Positions 8,427 through 17,450 of a stretch of 64,000 nt of DNA are shown here, in pieces (the stretch's first letter is position 1; each line of letters opens with the position of its first letter). A model generated the notes under the pieces. The model saw only the letters and a program-made list of their open reading frames with translations, ran no database searches and was not told the DNA's origin. The DNA is taken from contig NZ_CP107942.1 of the NCBI RefSeq assembly GCF_036053395.1, forward strand, positions 6,280,501 through 6,344,500. The letters run 5' to 3'. This stretch comes from Actinoplanes sp. NBC_00393. GTDB taxonomy: Bacteria; Actinomycetota; Actinomycetes; Mycobacteriales; Micromonosporaceae. The translations under genes were made by a program, and so were the position numbers.

Positions 8427-8524
8427 CTCTGAGCACCGCCCCGGCCTCCGCCGTCCGGGGAACCGCTCCCACCTGACCGTCACGGCCGCGAACCCGGCCA
8501 TCCAGCACCCGAAACCGGCCGTAT

Positions 8525-8592
8525 GGGGCCGGCACCGAACATCTCGCAGTCGGCTGTATGGGCCGGTGCCGGGATGTCCCGGTGCCGGCCCC
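8525..8592. terminator. Inverted repeat between convergent genes
   Basis: GGGGCCGGCACCG (8525-8537) and CGGTGCCGGCCCC (8580-8592) are perfect 13-bp arms, with another related GGGCCGGTGCC copy between them. The position between the 3' ends of the DUF6401 gene and the leftward channel gene suits a bidirectional terminator. There is no T-run. Confidence 0.5.
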
Positions 8593-8608
8593 ACGTCATT
8601 TCCCGGGG

Positions 8609-10519
8609 CTACTTCCCGGCCGGGCCGCTGCTGGGACGGTTCCGGCCGGGCTCGGTGGGAGCTTCGTCGTCGGCGGTCTGCGTTCCCTCGGCCACGGGCA
8701 GGGGCACCACCTGCGTACGCTCCCCGTCGTCAGCCGGCTCGATCACCACGGAACGCTCCGTGCCGGGGATCCGGACGAGGCTCGACTCGCGCACGTCCGA
8801 ACCAGAAGTGACCACCGTGGTGTCGTCCGCGTTGTCCTCAGCGCTACGGAAGATCACCGTCTCGGTCGCACCATCACCGGTCGGCGCTGTGTCGCCGGCT
8901 CCCCGGCCAAAAACCACCGTGTCTGTCGAACCGCCACCGCGCGCGGTCGTGTCGACTGTGTCGTCATCGCCACGGCCGAAGGTCACCGTCTCCGCCGAAT
9001 CCCTGTTGGCTGCCGTCGTGTCGGCCGTGTCATCACCGTTGCGCCCGAAAATCACTGTCTTGGTCGAGTCGTCCGCCGATTCCGGTGTGTCGTCGCGCCG
9101 AATCACGGTCGTCACCTCGTCGGCAGAAGAGTCCGGAAAGGCAGCCGATGGGGCAGACGATTCCGGGCGGGCCGCCGAGGGGGCAGACGATCCCGGAGAG
9201 GCCGCCGAGGGGGCAGACGAACCCGGGGAAGCCGCCGAGGAGGCAGACGAACCGGAGGCGACCGCGGAGGAAGCAGGTGTGCCCGAGGGAGCAGGTGAAT
9301 CCGGGGAGGCCGACGAAGGAACAGACGGGCCCGAGGAGGTCGCCGAAGGTGACGGAGAAGAGGCCGGTGACACCGGGGAGGTGAGACCTGGAGCTTCCGG
9401 GCCGAAACCGGGAACAGGGTTGCTCAGATCGCCGGCCGGTGCGGCGATGACCTGGGTCTCGTCGGCATCCCGCTCGTGGGCACGACGCTCCTCCGCGGCC
9501 ATCCGGGCTGCCCGGGCCCACTTCTCGGCGTCGGCGCGGCGTTCCTCCGCAGCCCGGCGTTCCTCCGCGAGACGTGCCTCCTCGGCGCGCGCGGCCTCCT
9601 CAGCACGGCGAGCGTCCTCAGCGCGACGTTCCTCTTCAGCCCGGCGCGCCTCCTCCGCCTGCCGCGCCTCCTCAGCACGGCGAGCTTCCGCGGCCTGCCG
9701 AGCCTCCTCGGCGCGACGGGCCTCCTCAGCGAGCCGCGCTTCCTCGGCTAGACGTGCCTCCTCGGCCCGGCGGGCCTCCTCCTCCCGGCGCGCCTCCTCC
9801 TCGGCGGCCTGCCGCGCGCGGTCCTCCGCATAGACCCGGGCCTGCTGGCGGATCGCAGCGGACTCGGTCGCCGCCCGGTCCAGCCAGCCTTCCCAGCGCC
9901 CTTGCATGGGCCGGATCAAGCCGCCGCCGACACCGACGATGATCACGCCGGCGACGGTGGCCAGGATCGTGATGAGCAGCGGCCGGGTCACCGAAGTAGC
10001 GATGCCGATCTGGTCGAGCCCGGCGATCACACCGAGAGTGACGATCACCGCGGCGACGGCTTTGGCGAGCACCCGCGCGTAGCCCAGGTCGCCGAGCGCG
10101 GCCACGATGAGATCGTGGGCGGCGCCGGCGACGGCGGCGGCGACCACCACCACGACGATGCCGACGAACACCTGTGGCAGCCAGGCGATCAGGGAGTTGA
10201 GCAGGTCGCTGACTGGGTTGGGACCCCAGAGACCGAAAGCGATCTGTACGGCGATCAGCAGCACCACGAAGAACGCGAGCCGGGCGCAGACGTCGGTGGC
10301 GCTCGGCGCCTTGCCCCGGAACAGCCGCCCGGCCGGACCCCGCTGGATCGCCCGGTCGAAGTTGACCCGGCGCAGCGCCTTGCCGGTCACCGTGCGGGCC
10401 AGCCGGGCCAGCAGGTAGCCGACGATCAGGATCGCCAGGAACGCCAACGCGTACGGCAGGAACAGCACCACCGATCGCCACAGGTCGCTCAGCCCTCGGC
10501 TCAGCCCGTCCTGGCTCAT
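8609..10519 (-). CDS. Mechanosensitive-channel-like membrane protein with long coiled coil
   Basis: A 636-residue protein. The first 205 residues carry about five membrane helices (about 17-40, 80-97, 112-135, 150-170, 180-203), resembling the conserved TM-helix repeat of mechanosensitive-channel-related proteins. Residues about 225-360 are an almost uninterrupted E/A/R heptad-like coiled coil built from AEEARRAEEAR-type repeats. The tail is Ser/Pro/Ala-rich and then carries repeated TV-x-FGR and DDT motifs. No MscS beta domain is seen. The ATG at 10519 follows GAGGGAGGGCGG. It probably links the membrane to a cytoplasmic partner; the partner is unknown. Confidence 0.8.
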   Translation of the reverse strand: MSQDGLSRGLSDLWRSVVLFLPYALAFLAILIVGYLLARLARTVTGKALRRVNFDRAIQRGPAGRLFRGKAPSATDVCARLAFFVVLLIAVQIAFGLWGPNPVSDLLNSLIAWLPQVFVGIVVVVVAAAVAGAAHDLIVAALGDLGYARVLAKAVAAVIVTLGVIAGLDQIGIATSVTRPLLITILATVAGVIIVGVGGGLIRPMQGRWEGWLDRAATESAAIRQQARVYAEDRARQAAEEEARREEEARRAEEARLAEEARLAEEARRAEEARQAAEARRAEEARQAEEARRAEEERRAEDARRAEEAARAEEARLAEERRAAEERRADAEKWARAARMAAEERRAHERDADETQVIAAPAGDLSNPVPGFGPEAPGLTSPVSPASSPSPSATSSGPSVPSSASPDSPAPSGTPASSAVASGSSASSAASPGSSAPSAASPGSSAPSAARPESSAPSAAFPDSSADEVTTVIRRDDTPESADDSTKTVIFGRNGDDTADTTAANRDSAETVTFGRGDDDTVDTTARGGGSTDTVVFGRGAGDTAPTGDGATETVIFRSAEDNADDTTVVTSGSDVRESSLVRIPGTERSVVIEPADDGERTQVVPLPVAEGTQTADDEAPTEPGRNRPSSGPAGK

Positions 10520-10628
10520 CCGCCCTCCCTCGTCCGGCACGCCACTCGGCCACCTCAACGAACGATAGGACTCAGGAGTACCACGTGCCTCCGACAATCT
10601 CCGCGGCCCCCGAGTCGGCGGGGACGAC

Positions 10629-11723
10629 TCAGGCGCAAGCGGTTCCGTTGATCGCGCAGCCGGTCGGCAGTTCCTCGGGCACGCCGTCGATGGTGAAACT
10701 GATGGTCACCGACTCACCGGCGGCGAGTTCAGCTCCACCGGCCGGCCGGAACGTGACCCTGCTCCCGGATTGCGACATCCGCACGTCGCCGCCGGACAGG
10801 GTGACCTCCTCCCCGCCCGGCACGGTGAGGGAGACGGACCAGTCGGCGCCGGCGCTGCCGCCGGAGTTGACCACCTGAACTGTGCCGCTGTAACCGGAGG
10901 CGGCGTCCGACCGAAAGCCGTAGAACGCGGTGTACGCAGCCGGGTCGGCGGCCGGCCCGCTTGATTCGGGACTCAGTGACCGCGTCGGCTCGCGGACCAC
11001 GGCACCGAGATCGATGCTGGGCAGCGACGGTGAACTGCTCGCGGAAGCCGAGGCGGACGGTGAGCGGCTGGCCGAAGGAGAAGCCGAGGTCGGGGCGCTG
11101 CTGGCGGGAACCGGATCCTCCGAGTCCGCTGCCGGCGAGTCGGTCGCTGAGGCCTCGGCGCCGACCGGCGCGGTGCTGACCGCGACCGGGGTCTCGGGCT
11201 CGTCGTCGCCGCCCCGGACGAACGCCACGCCACCGACCAGCAGGGCCAGCGCCGCAACGGTCACGGCCGCGGCCCGGATCCGGCGGACGCGGGTGGCGCT
11301 GCCAGGCGCGACGTGGGACACCGGAAGCCGCCCGGACTCGGCGCCGGGCGCCGGCCAGGGCCGCTCGAACCGCGCCTCGGTGACCGCCGACATCGTGACC
11401 GTCTCCGCAGAATCGGCCCAGTCCGCGAGAGCCGCATACCGCTCAGCCGTCATGTCCGCCGAAGGCTCAGCAGGCACGTCCGAGGATGGAGACGAGGCAA
11501 CGGCAGGAGACGAAGGAGGAGACGAGGCAACGGCAGCAGACGAAGGAGGAGGAGAGGAAGGGGACGAGGACCAGTCGACGGTCACGCCTGAGGAAGGTCC
11601 GAACGAGGAGGGCGACCCAGCCGACGGCTGATCATCGAACCACCCCGGCTCGGAGGGAGCGAACTCCGACAATTCAGAATGCTCCGCGTTGTGGCGCATC
11701 ACACGGCGCGGTCGATCGGTCAC
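10629..11723 (-). CDS. Membrane-anchored protein with C-terminal CBM2-like domain
   Basis: A 364-residue single-pass protein. A Ser/Pro-rich cytoplasmic part is followed by a membrane helix near 150-170 (AAAVTVAALALLVGGVAF), a Ser/Ala/Pro linker and a C-terminal domain of about 100 residues. The domain resembles carbohydrate-binding module family 2: SGTVQVVNSGGSAGADWSVSLTV-type core, LAAGESVTISF and two late Cys (GCAINGTACA). The start is uncertain; the GTG at 11723 has AAGG upstream, and a GTG at 11786 would extend it. Probably displays a glycan-binding module outside the membrane. No catalytic domain is present. Confidence 0.72.
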   Translation of the reverse strand: MTDRPRRVMRHNAEHSELSEFAPSEPGWFDDQPSAGSPSSFGPSSGVTVDWSSSPSSPPPSSAAVASSPPSSPAVASSPSSDVPAEPSADMTAERYAALADWADSAETVTMSAVTEARFERPWPAPGAESGRLPVSHVAPGSATRVRRIRAAAVTVAALALLVGGVAFVRGGDDEPETPVAVSTAPVGAEASATDSPAADSEDPVPASSAPTSASPSASRSPSASASASSSPSLPSIDLGAVVREPTRSLSPESSGPAADPAAYTAFYGFRSDAASGYSGTVQVVNSGGSAGADWSVSLTVPGGEEVTLSGGDVRMSQSGSRVTFRPAGGAELAAGESVTISFTIDGVPEELPTGCAINGTACA

Positions 11724-11912
11724 GGCGGCGACCTTAGCCGAATCCCGATCATGTAGACCAAGCTCAGAACGCCGCCGACCTGCCACGCTGTGTCACCTCC
11801 CGCGTGAAACAGTCACGACACATCTGCCTGGCAGGCTTGAGAGACAGTCAATAACCGGACGGACGGCCGGTGGGGCATCGTACAAACGGACCACTCGGGA
11901 TAGGCTTTCCGC

Positions 11913-14087
11913 ATGGTCGGCTCGGGAGGGATCAGCTCGGGCGGGATCAGTCCGGGCGGGTTGTCCTCGCCTGCGATCTCGGCATTGCCCGTGCAGGCGG
12001 TCGGCGCAGAGCACACCGGCAAGGGCTGCGCGGCGCTGGTGCATGCGTTCGACTGGTCCCGCACTTCGCTCGGCCCGATGGTCCGGTGGGACCCGGCGTT
12101 CCGGGCAGCCGTCGAGCTGATGCTCGCCTCCCCGGTGCCGATGATGCTGGCCTGCGGCGACGACTTCGTGGTGCTCTACAACGACGCCTACGCCGAGGTT
12201 CTGCACGCCCTGCACCCGACCGCGCTGGGTTCGCCCGCCGAGGAGGCGTTCGGCGAGGCCTGGCATCAGCCCGGGATGGGTGACGTGGTCGCGCAGGTCT
12301 ACCGCACCGGCCGCGCGGTGCTGGAGCCGGAGAGCCAGGTTCCGGTCACGCCGGGCGGCACCGAGCCCGCGTTCTACACGCAGGGTCACTCGGCGATCCG
12401 CGACTCGCGGGGTGCGATCGCCGGCGTGCTGATCGTCGCCGCCGAGACCACGCAGGTGATCCACCGCCTGCAGAGCCTCGGCGAGCTGACCGCTCGACTG
12501 GCCGGCGCGCTCACCATCGACGACGTCACGCGCGTCGTCCTCACGTACGCAATGGCCTCTTTTGATCTTGATCATTGCGTGCTCGCGGTGGATGACGGCA
12601 GTGCCTACCGCTATGTCCGCCGGATTCGCGGCGAAATGCTGGACGAGGCGGACGAACGGCTGCCGCCGGTCTGGCGGCGCGTCGGCGCCGATCCGGCGGC
12701 GCCGCTGGTGGCTGCGGCCGAGACCGGCCGCGCGACGTTTGTGAACGACGGTGAGCCGCTGCGTGCGGTGGCCACCGACCGGCATGAGCGGCGGGTCCGG
12801 GCCCTGGCCGCGCTGCCACTGCGGACGCCGTCCCTGCGCGGCGCGCTGACCATGGGCTTCCGTCACGCGCATGCCTGGCTGCCCGCGGAGCGTGCGCTGC
12901 TGAAAGCCGCGGCCGAGCTGGTGGCCCAGGCAGCGGAGCGGGCGCGGCGTTTCGAGGCCCAGCACGGTACGGCGCAGTTGCTGCAACGGAGCATGTTGCC
13001 CGAGCACCTCCCGGAACTGGACACGTTCCGCATCGCCGCACGCTATGACGTCGGCGTGGACGGCAATGCGGCCGGCGGCGACTTCTACGACGCGTTCCAC
13101 CTGCTGGACGGCCGGCTCGCGATGGTCCTGGGCGACGTGGCCGGGCACGACGTGCGGGCGGCGGCGGTGATGGGCCAGGTGCGGGCCGCGCTGCGGGCCC
13201 TCGCGCTGACCGATCCGGCCCCACCGAGCGTGCTGGCCGGGCTGGACCGGCTGGTCGGTTCGCTCGGCGCGGAGTCCCGGAACGAGGAGATCTTCGTAAC
13301 CGTCGTGTACGGCGTGCTCGACCCCGCCGACGGCTCGATCACCCTGGCCAGCGCGGGTCACCCGCCGCCGGTGCTGCGCCGTGCCGGGCAGGGCGGCGAG
13401 CGGGCCACCGCCGAGCTGGTGAAGGTGCCACCCGGCGCCCCGCTCGGGCTGGGCGGCCGCTGGCAGACCGGTTCGCTGATGCTGGAGCCGGGCGACACCA
13501 TACTGATGTTCAGCGACGGCGTGGTGGAGCGCCGCGGCCGGCCGCTCAACGAGGGGCTGGACGCCCTGGTCGCCGCCGCGGCGGGTTCGGCCAGCGGCGA
13601 CCCGCGCAACATGTGTTCGCTGGCCACGGCCGCGGTCGAGGGCACCACCGACGACGACGTGGCGGTGCTCGCGGTGGAGCACGCGCTGGCGATGAGCCGG
13701 TCGGCGACCATGCAGGTGGCCGCCGAGCCGACCGGCCCGAGCCGGGTCCGGCAGTGGATGACGACCCGGCTGCGGGAGTGGTCGGTGCCGGAGCCGGTGA
13801 TCGGCGCGGCCATCCTCTGCACCAGCGAGCTCACCACCAACGCGCTGCTGCACGCCGGCACCCCGGCCCAGGTGCACATCGATCTGAACGCCGAGCGGCT
13901 GCTGGTCTCGGTGGCCGACACCGGTACGCGGGGCAGCGTGATCCGGGCGCAGACCGACACGCTCGCCAGCCGGGGCCGCGGGCTCGGCCTGATCGAGGAG
14001 CTCAGCGATTCGTGGGGCACCGACCCGACGGTTCGTGGATCAACAGTCTGGTTCGAGATGCTGCTTCCGGGTAATGCGAGGGCATGA
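11913..14087 (+). CDS. SpoIIE-type PP2C phosphatase with GAF/PAS sensor and HATPase domain
   Basis: A 724-residue regulator. A PAS-like region (about 60-170) and a GAF-like region (about 190-340) precede the PP2C-like SpoIIE domain with motifs GGDFYDA (near 387), GDVAGHD, SAGHPPP, FSDGVVERRG and DDDVAVL. The C-terminus is a serine/threonine kinase-type ATPase domain (SELTTNALLHAG near 635, ADTG, GRGLGLIEEL) as in anti-sigma factors. It could therefore both phosphorylate and dephosphorylate an anti-sigma-antagonist (STAS) pathway. No STAS or sigma gene is in the window. The HAD gene overlaps its end by 4 bp. Confidence 0.93.
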   Translation: MVGSGGISSGGISPGGLSSPAISALPVQAVGAEHTGKGCAALVHAFDWSRTSLGPMVRWDPAFRAAVELMLASPVPMMLACGDDFVVLYNDAYAEVLHALHPTALGSPAEEAFGEAWHQPGMGDVVAQVYRTGRAVLEPESQVPVTPGGTEPAFYTQGHSAIRDSRGAIAGVLIVAAETTQVIHRLQSLGELTARLAGALTIDDVTRVVLTYAMASFDLDHCVLAVDDGSAYRYVRRIRGEMLDEADERLPPVWRRVGADPAAPLVAAAETGRATFVNDGEPLRAVATDRHERRVRALAALPLRTPSLRGALTMGFRHAHAWLPAERALLKAAAELVAQAAERARRFEAQHGTAQLLQRSMLPEHLPELDTFRIAARYDVGVDGNAAGGDFYDAFHLLDGRLAMVLGDVAGHDVRAAAVMGQVRAALRALALTDPAPPSVLAGLDRLVGSLGAESRNEEIFVTVVYGVLDPADGSITLASAGHPPPVLRRAGQGGERATAELVKVPPGAPLGLGGRWQTGSLMLEPGDTILMFSDGVVERRGRPLNEGLDALVAAAAGSASGDPRNMCSLATAAVEGTTDDDVAVLAVEHALAMSRSATMQVAAEPTGPSRVRQWMTTRLREWSVPEPVIGAAILCTSELTTNALLHAGTPAQVHIDLNAERLLVSVADTGTRGSVIRAQTDTLASRGRGLGLIEELSDSWGTDPTVRGSTVWFEMLLPGNARA

Positions 14088-14749
14088 GGCCCGGAGTTCT
14101 GTTCGACGTCGACGGCACCTTGATCGACACCACATATCTGCACGCCGTCTCCTGGTGGGAGTCGCTGCGGCAGCACGACCACGACGTACCGATGGCGGAG
14201 ATCCACCGCGGCATCGGCATGGGCTCCGACAAGCTGCTCGACCATCTGCTCGGCGCGGACCGTGACCACGACGCGGACGAGGAGATGACCACCGCGCACG
14301 ACGTGCTCTACGGAGCCTGGTGGGAGCGGTTGCGGCCGCTGCCGGGCGCCGCCGATCTGGTTCGTGCGGTCGCCGCCAGAGACCTGGCCGTGGTGCTCGC
14401 CTCCTCAGCCCGGGAGCCCGAGTTGAACCAGCTCCGCCGGGTCCTCGGCGCCGACGACGTGATCACCGCCGCCACCTCGTCCGCCGACGCCGAGGAGAGC
14501 AAGCCGGCCCCGGACATCCTCCAGGCCGCCCTGGACCAGTCGGACGTCGACCCGGAACACGCCGTCTACGTCGGTGACGCCGTCTGGGACGTGCAGGCCG
14601 CCGGCAAGCTCGGCATCCCCTGCATCGGCCTGACCTGCGGTGGCACCAGCGCCGCAGAGCTGCGGGAGGCGGGCGCGATCGCGACGTACGCGAACCCGGC
14701 CGCCCTGCTCGAGGACCTGGAGTCCACCGCCATCGCTGACCTGAAGTAA
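14084..14749 (+). CDS. HAD-family phosphatase
   Basis: A 221-residue haloacid-dehalogenase superfamily hydrolase of the beta-phosphoglucomutase/phosphoglycolate phosphatase type. Motif I FDVDGTLID is at about 7-15, motif II ASSA near 107, the motif III Lys in ESKPAPD near 140 and motif IV GDAVWDVQAA near 164. A helical cap lies between motifs I and II. The ATGA overlap with the upstream phosphatase gene implies translational coupling. The physiological substrate cannot be deduced. Confidence 0.9.
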   Translation: MRPGVLFDVDGTLIDTTYLHAVSWWESLRQHDHDVPMAEIHRGIGMGSDKLLDHLLGADRDHDADEEMTTAHDVLYGAWWERLRPLPGAADLVRAVAARDLAVVLASSAREPELNQLRRVLGADDVITAATSSADAEESKPAPDILQAALDQSDVDPEHAVYVGDAVWDVQAAGKLGIPCIGLTCGGTSAAELREAGAIATYANPAALLEDLESTAIADLK

Positions 14750-14753
14750 GAGC

Positions 14754-15986
14754 ATGCAACTGTCCGATGTGGTGTTCGCCCTGATCGGGGTGGGCGCCCT
14801 GCTCGCCGGTATCCTCCCGCGCCTGGTGGAACGCCGCCCGCTCTCCATGCCGATCGCCTTCCTCGGCCTGGGCATGCTGGTCTTCGGCCTGCCCCTGAAC
14901 CTGCCCGAGGCGGATCCGCTGGCCCACGCCAAGCTCACCGAGCACCTCACCGAGGTCGGCGTGATCGTCGCGCTGATGGGCGCCGGCCTGAAGATCGACC
15001 GCCCGTTCGGCGTACGCCGCTGGGCCTCGACCGGCCGCCTGCTGATCATCGCGATGCCGGTGACCATCGCCGCGATGGCATTCCTCGGCTGGTGGTGGGT
15101 GGGCCTGGTGCCGGCGTCCGCCCTGCTGCTCGGCGCCGCGATGGCGCCGACCGACCCGGTGCTCGCCTCGGACGTGCAGGTGGGCGAGCCGACCGACGAG
15201 GAGGACTCGGAGGACGAGGTACGGTTCGCCCTCACCTCCGAGGCCGGTCTCAATGACGGCCTGGCCTTCCCGTTCGTCTACGCCGCGATCGCGATGGCCA
15301 TCGGCGGATCCTGGTTCGGCGAATGGGTCCTCAAGGACGTCCTCTACAAGGGCGCGGTCGGGCTGGTCGGCGGCATAGTGATCGGGCACCTGCTCGGTAA
15401 GCTCTTCTTCCGGGCGAAGCGGGACGCGCTACGACTCGCCCGGCATTCCGAGGGCTTCCTGGCGCTGGCTGCGACCTTCCTCGCGTACGGCCTCGTGGAG
15501 GTGATCGGCGGCTACGGTTTCCTGGCCGTGTTCGTGGCGGCGCGGGCGATCCGGGCTGCCGAACGCTCCCACGAGTACCACCAGGTGCTGCACGATTTCG
15601 CCGAGCAGACCGAGCGCCTGCTCACCGTACTGTTGCTGCTGCTCCTCGGCGGCGCCGTGGTCAGCGGCCTGCTGGCGCCGCTCACCTGGCAGGCTGCTCT
15701 GGCCGGCCTGTTCCTGATCTTCCTGGTCCGGCCGCTGGCCGCTTTCGCCTCCCTGCGAGGCGCCCCGGGGACGACCGCGGAACACTGGGTGATCGCGGTG
15801 TTCGGGATCCGTGGCATCGGCTCGTTTTATTACCTTGCGTATGCAATGACACACGCCGATTTCGCGTCCGCCGACCTCCTCTGGGCGACCGCCGGATTCG
15901 TGGTCGTCGTCTCGGTCGTGCTCCACGGAATCGCCGCAACTCCGGTCATGCGTCACCTGGATCACTCAGTCACTCACGCTAGGTAA
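14754..15986 (+). CDS. Cation/proton antiporter (CPA superfamily)
   Basis: A 410-residue membrane protein with about 12 helices. The core motif APTDPVLASD (near 130-139) and EAGLNDGLAFPF (near 163-174) are the ion-binding signatures of Na+/H+ exchangers of the CPA1 group; the acidic loop EPTDEEDSEDE between them is notable. It starts 4 bp after the HAD stop, making a three-gene operon with the SpoIIE-type phosphatase. Likely exports Na+ or K+ in exchange for protons. Confidence 0.9.
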   Translation: MQLSDVVFALIGVGALLAGILPRLVERRPLSMPIAFLGLGMLVFGLPLNLPEADPLAHAKLTEHLTEVGVIVALMGAGLKIDRPFGVRRWASTGRLLIIAMPVTIAAMAFLGWWWVGLVPASALLLGAAMAPTDPVLASDVQVGEPTDEEDSEDEVRFALTSEAGLNDGLAFPFVYAAIAMAIGGSWFGEWVLKDVLYKGAVGLVGGIVIGHLLGKLFFRAKRDALRLARHSEGFLALAATFLAYGLVEVIGGYGFLAVFVAARAIRAAERSHEYHQVLHDFAEQTERLLTVLLLLLLGGAVVSGLLAPLTWQAALAGLFLIFLVRPLAAFASLRGAPGTTAEHWVIAVFGIRGIGSFYYLAYAMTHADFASADLLWATAGFVVVVSVVLHGIAATPVMRHLDHSVTHAR

Positions 15987-16091
15987 TACTTTTCTGCTCT
16001 AAACCGGACAATGAACCGTGCGGTGGTGACGAAGCGTATTCAGTGCCGTAGAGTGCTCAAGCAACTGGGGATGTCCACAACGGAGCGGCTC

Positions 16092-16847
16092 ATGCGGATC
16101 AGAGGCTATGCACCCTTGACACCATGCTGGGTGGAACTCGCGAGTGCGGACCCCGCACGCGCGGCGGAGTTCTACGGAGAGTTGTTCGGCTGGGAGTCGG
16201 CGGGTGATCGGTTCAAGCTCGGGGGGCGTGCCGTGGCCGGCCTCACCCGCAGCCGGCTCGACCGGCCGGACGGCTGGCTCACCCATCTCAGCACTCCCGA
16301 TCTGGAGGAGACCCTCGAGCAGGTCGCTCTCTCCGGCGGGCACTGCCTGAGCCACCCGGCCGAGGCGCATGGCGGGCGCCGCGCGATCGTGGCGGACCCG
16401 TCCGGCGCGATCATCGGTCTGTGGCAGGGCTACGACTTCGCCGGCGCACAGGCCGGTGGCGAGCCGGGCACCATGTCCTGGCCGGAACTGATCACTGACG
16501 ACGCGAACGCGGCGGCCCGTTTCTACGGTTCGGCGTTCGGCTGGCTGCTGCGGCACGAGTTCGGCACCGGCGAATGGCTCAACCAGGGGCACGACGCGAT
16601 CGCCGGGCTGGCGGCCGGTTACCGCGGCGCCTGGTGGCGGGCGGCGTTCCAGGTGGACGACATCGAGCAGTCGGCCGCGCACTGCGAGCGTATCGGCGGC
16701 ACCGTCGTCAGCGAGCCGGCCGAGGCGGGGCTCACCGCGTTCGCCGAGCTCGCCGACCCGTACGGTGCTCGCTTCACCGTCGCGGCGCCGGTGCACCACC
16801 CGGTCGAGCTGACCGTCTCGCTGGGAAATCTCCCTGCATGGGAGTGA
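16092..16847 (+). CDS. VOC-family protein with two glyoxalase-like domains
   Basis: A 251-residue vicinal-oxygen-chelate protein. Two tandem domains begin at TPCWVELASADPARAAEFY and SWPELITDDANAAARFY, each with the beta-alpha-beta pattern ending in DPSGAIIGLW or DPYGARFTV. Members include glyoxalases, extradiol dioxygenases and antibiotic-binding proteins; no specific reaction can be assigned. The ATG at 16092 has GGAG 7 nt upstream; an earlier ATG at 16071 lacks spacing. Confidence 0.85.
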   Translation: MRIRGYAPLTPCWVELASADPARAAEFYGELFGWESAGDRFKLGGRAVAGLTRSRLDRPDGWLTHLSTPDLEETLEQVALSGGHCLSHPAEAHGGRRAIVADPSGAIIGLWQGYDFAGAQAGGEPGTMSWPELITDDANAAARFYGSAFGWLLRHEFGTGEWLNQGHDAIAGLAAGYRGAWWRAAFQVDDIEQSAAHCERIGGTVVSEPAEAGLTAFAELADPYGARFTVAAPVHHPVELTVSLGNLPAWE

Positions 16848-16902
16848 CCTTCAGCGGGTAATGGCACAGGCGTTCGAGACAATCGACCGGAAGGACGGCG
16901 TC

Positions 16903-17112
16903 ATGGCCGACCAGACGAGCGCCGATACCGGCAACACGATCAAGGACCCCGCCGACTGGACCACGGGCGAGGAACCGGCGACCGGCGCACAGGAGTCGTA
17001 CCTGCGCACGCTCGCCTCCGAGGCGCACGAGGAGGTCCCCGAGGACCTCACGAAGGCGGATGCCTCCCGCAAGATCGACGAGTTGCAGGAGAAGACCGGC
17101 AGGGGACGCTGA
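16903..17112 (+). CDS. DUF3072 domain protein
   Basis: A 69-residue small protein matching DUF3072: KDPADWTTGEEPATGAQ, then SYLRTLASEAHEEVPEDLTKADASRKIDELQ. Probably a compact helical DNA- or protein-associated domain, function unknown. The ATG at 16903 has GGAAGGA upstream at good spacing. A strong terminator follows directly. Confidence 0.88.
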   Translation: MADQTSADTGNTIKDPADWTTGEEPATGAQESYLRTLASEAHEEVPEDLTKADASRKIDELQEKTGRGR

Positions 17113-17123
17113 GTCGATCCGCG

Positions 17124-17156
17124 GGACCGGCCCGATCGGGCCGGTCCTTTCTTTTG
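17124..17156 (+). terminator. Intrinsic terminator after DUF3072 gene
   Basis: GGACCGGCCC-GATC-GGGCCGGTCC is a perfect 10-bp stem with a 4-nt loop, followed by TTTCTTTT. It separates the DUF3072 transcript from the HTH-Clp_N operon. Confidence 0.92.
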
Positions 17157-17164
17157 CCCTCTGT

Positions 17165-17180
17165 GTCAACTTCGGTTGAC
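17165..17180. promoter_or_regulatory. Operator copy 1, GTCAAC-N4-GTTGAC
   Basis: Perfect palindromic half sites GTCAAC and GTTGAC around TTCG. A second copy starts 28 bp downstream. Both lie between the terminator and the HTH gene at 17213, so autoregulation by that HTH protein is likely by context. Confidence 0.65.
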
Positions 17181-17192
17181 GAGGCGCCCTTC

Positions 17193-17208
17193 GTCAACGT
17201 AAGTTGAC
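17193..17208. promoter_or_regulatory. Operator copy 2, GTCAAC-N4-GTTGAC
   Basis: Same palindrome around GTAA. Its end is 4 bp before the ATG of the HTH gene, covering the place where a ribosome-binding site would be, so binding would block translation start or transcription directly. No Shine-Dalgarno is seen, hence a leaderless mRNA is possible. Confidence 0.65.
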
Positions 17209-17212
17209 AGCC

Positions 17213-17449
17213 ATGACCGAAGCGACCGATCTGGCCGCGGCCGCCGGCAGCACCGACCCCCGGGTCGGCCTGCGCGCGGTCGTGGCGCTGCGCCGCCTCC
17301 TGGAGGGCCTGGAGCACCTCCAGGTCGCCAACGCGCGCGACAAAGGCTGGTCCTGGCAGGAGATCGCCGACGCACTCGAGGTGACCCGCCAGGGCGTGCA
17401 CAAGAAACACGCGAAACTGATGCCGATGCAGGACCCACGGGAGGGCTGA
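17213..17449 (+). CDS. Small HTH DNA-binding protein
   Basis: A 78-residue protein. The C-terminal half contains a helix-turn-helix, WSWQEIADALEVTRQGVHKKHA at about 45-66, of the sigma-70 region 4-like type. It immediately precedes the Clp_N gene with 1 bp between stop and start, a conserved actinobacterial pairing. Two matched operators upstream suggest it represses its own operon. The ATG at 17213 is used; a TTG at 17204 falls inside the operator. Confidence 0.85.
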   Translation: MTEATDLAAAAGSTDPRVGLRAVVALRRLLEGLEHLQVANARDKGWSWQEIADALEVTRQGVHKKHAKLMPMQDPREG

Positions 17450-17450
17450 C

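Noticed and set aside
12541..13224. Long antisense frame in the SpoIIE-type gene
   Set aside because: Arg/Pro-rich shadow of a strongly supported gene; common in high-GC DNA.
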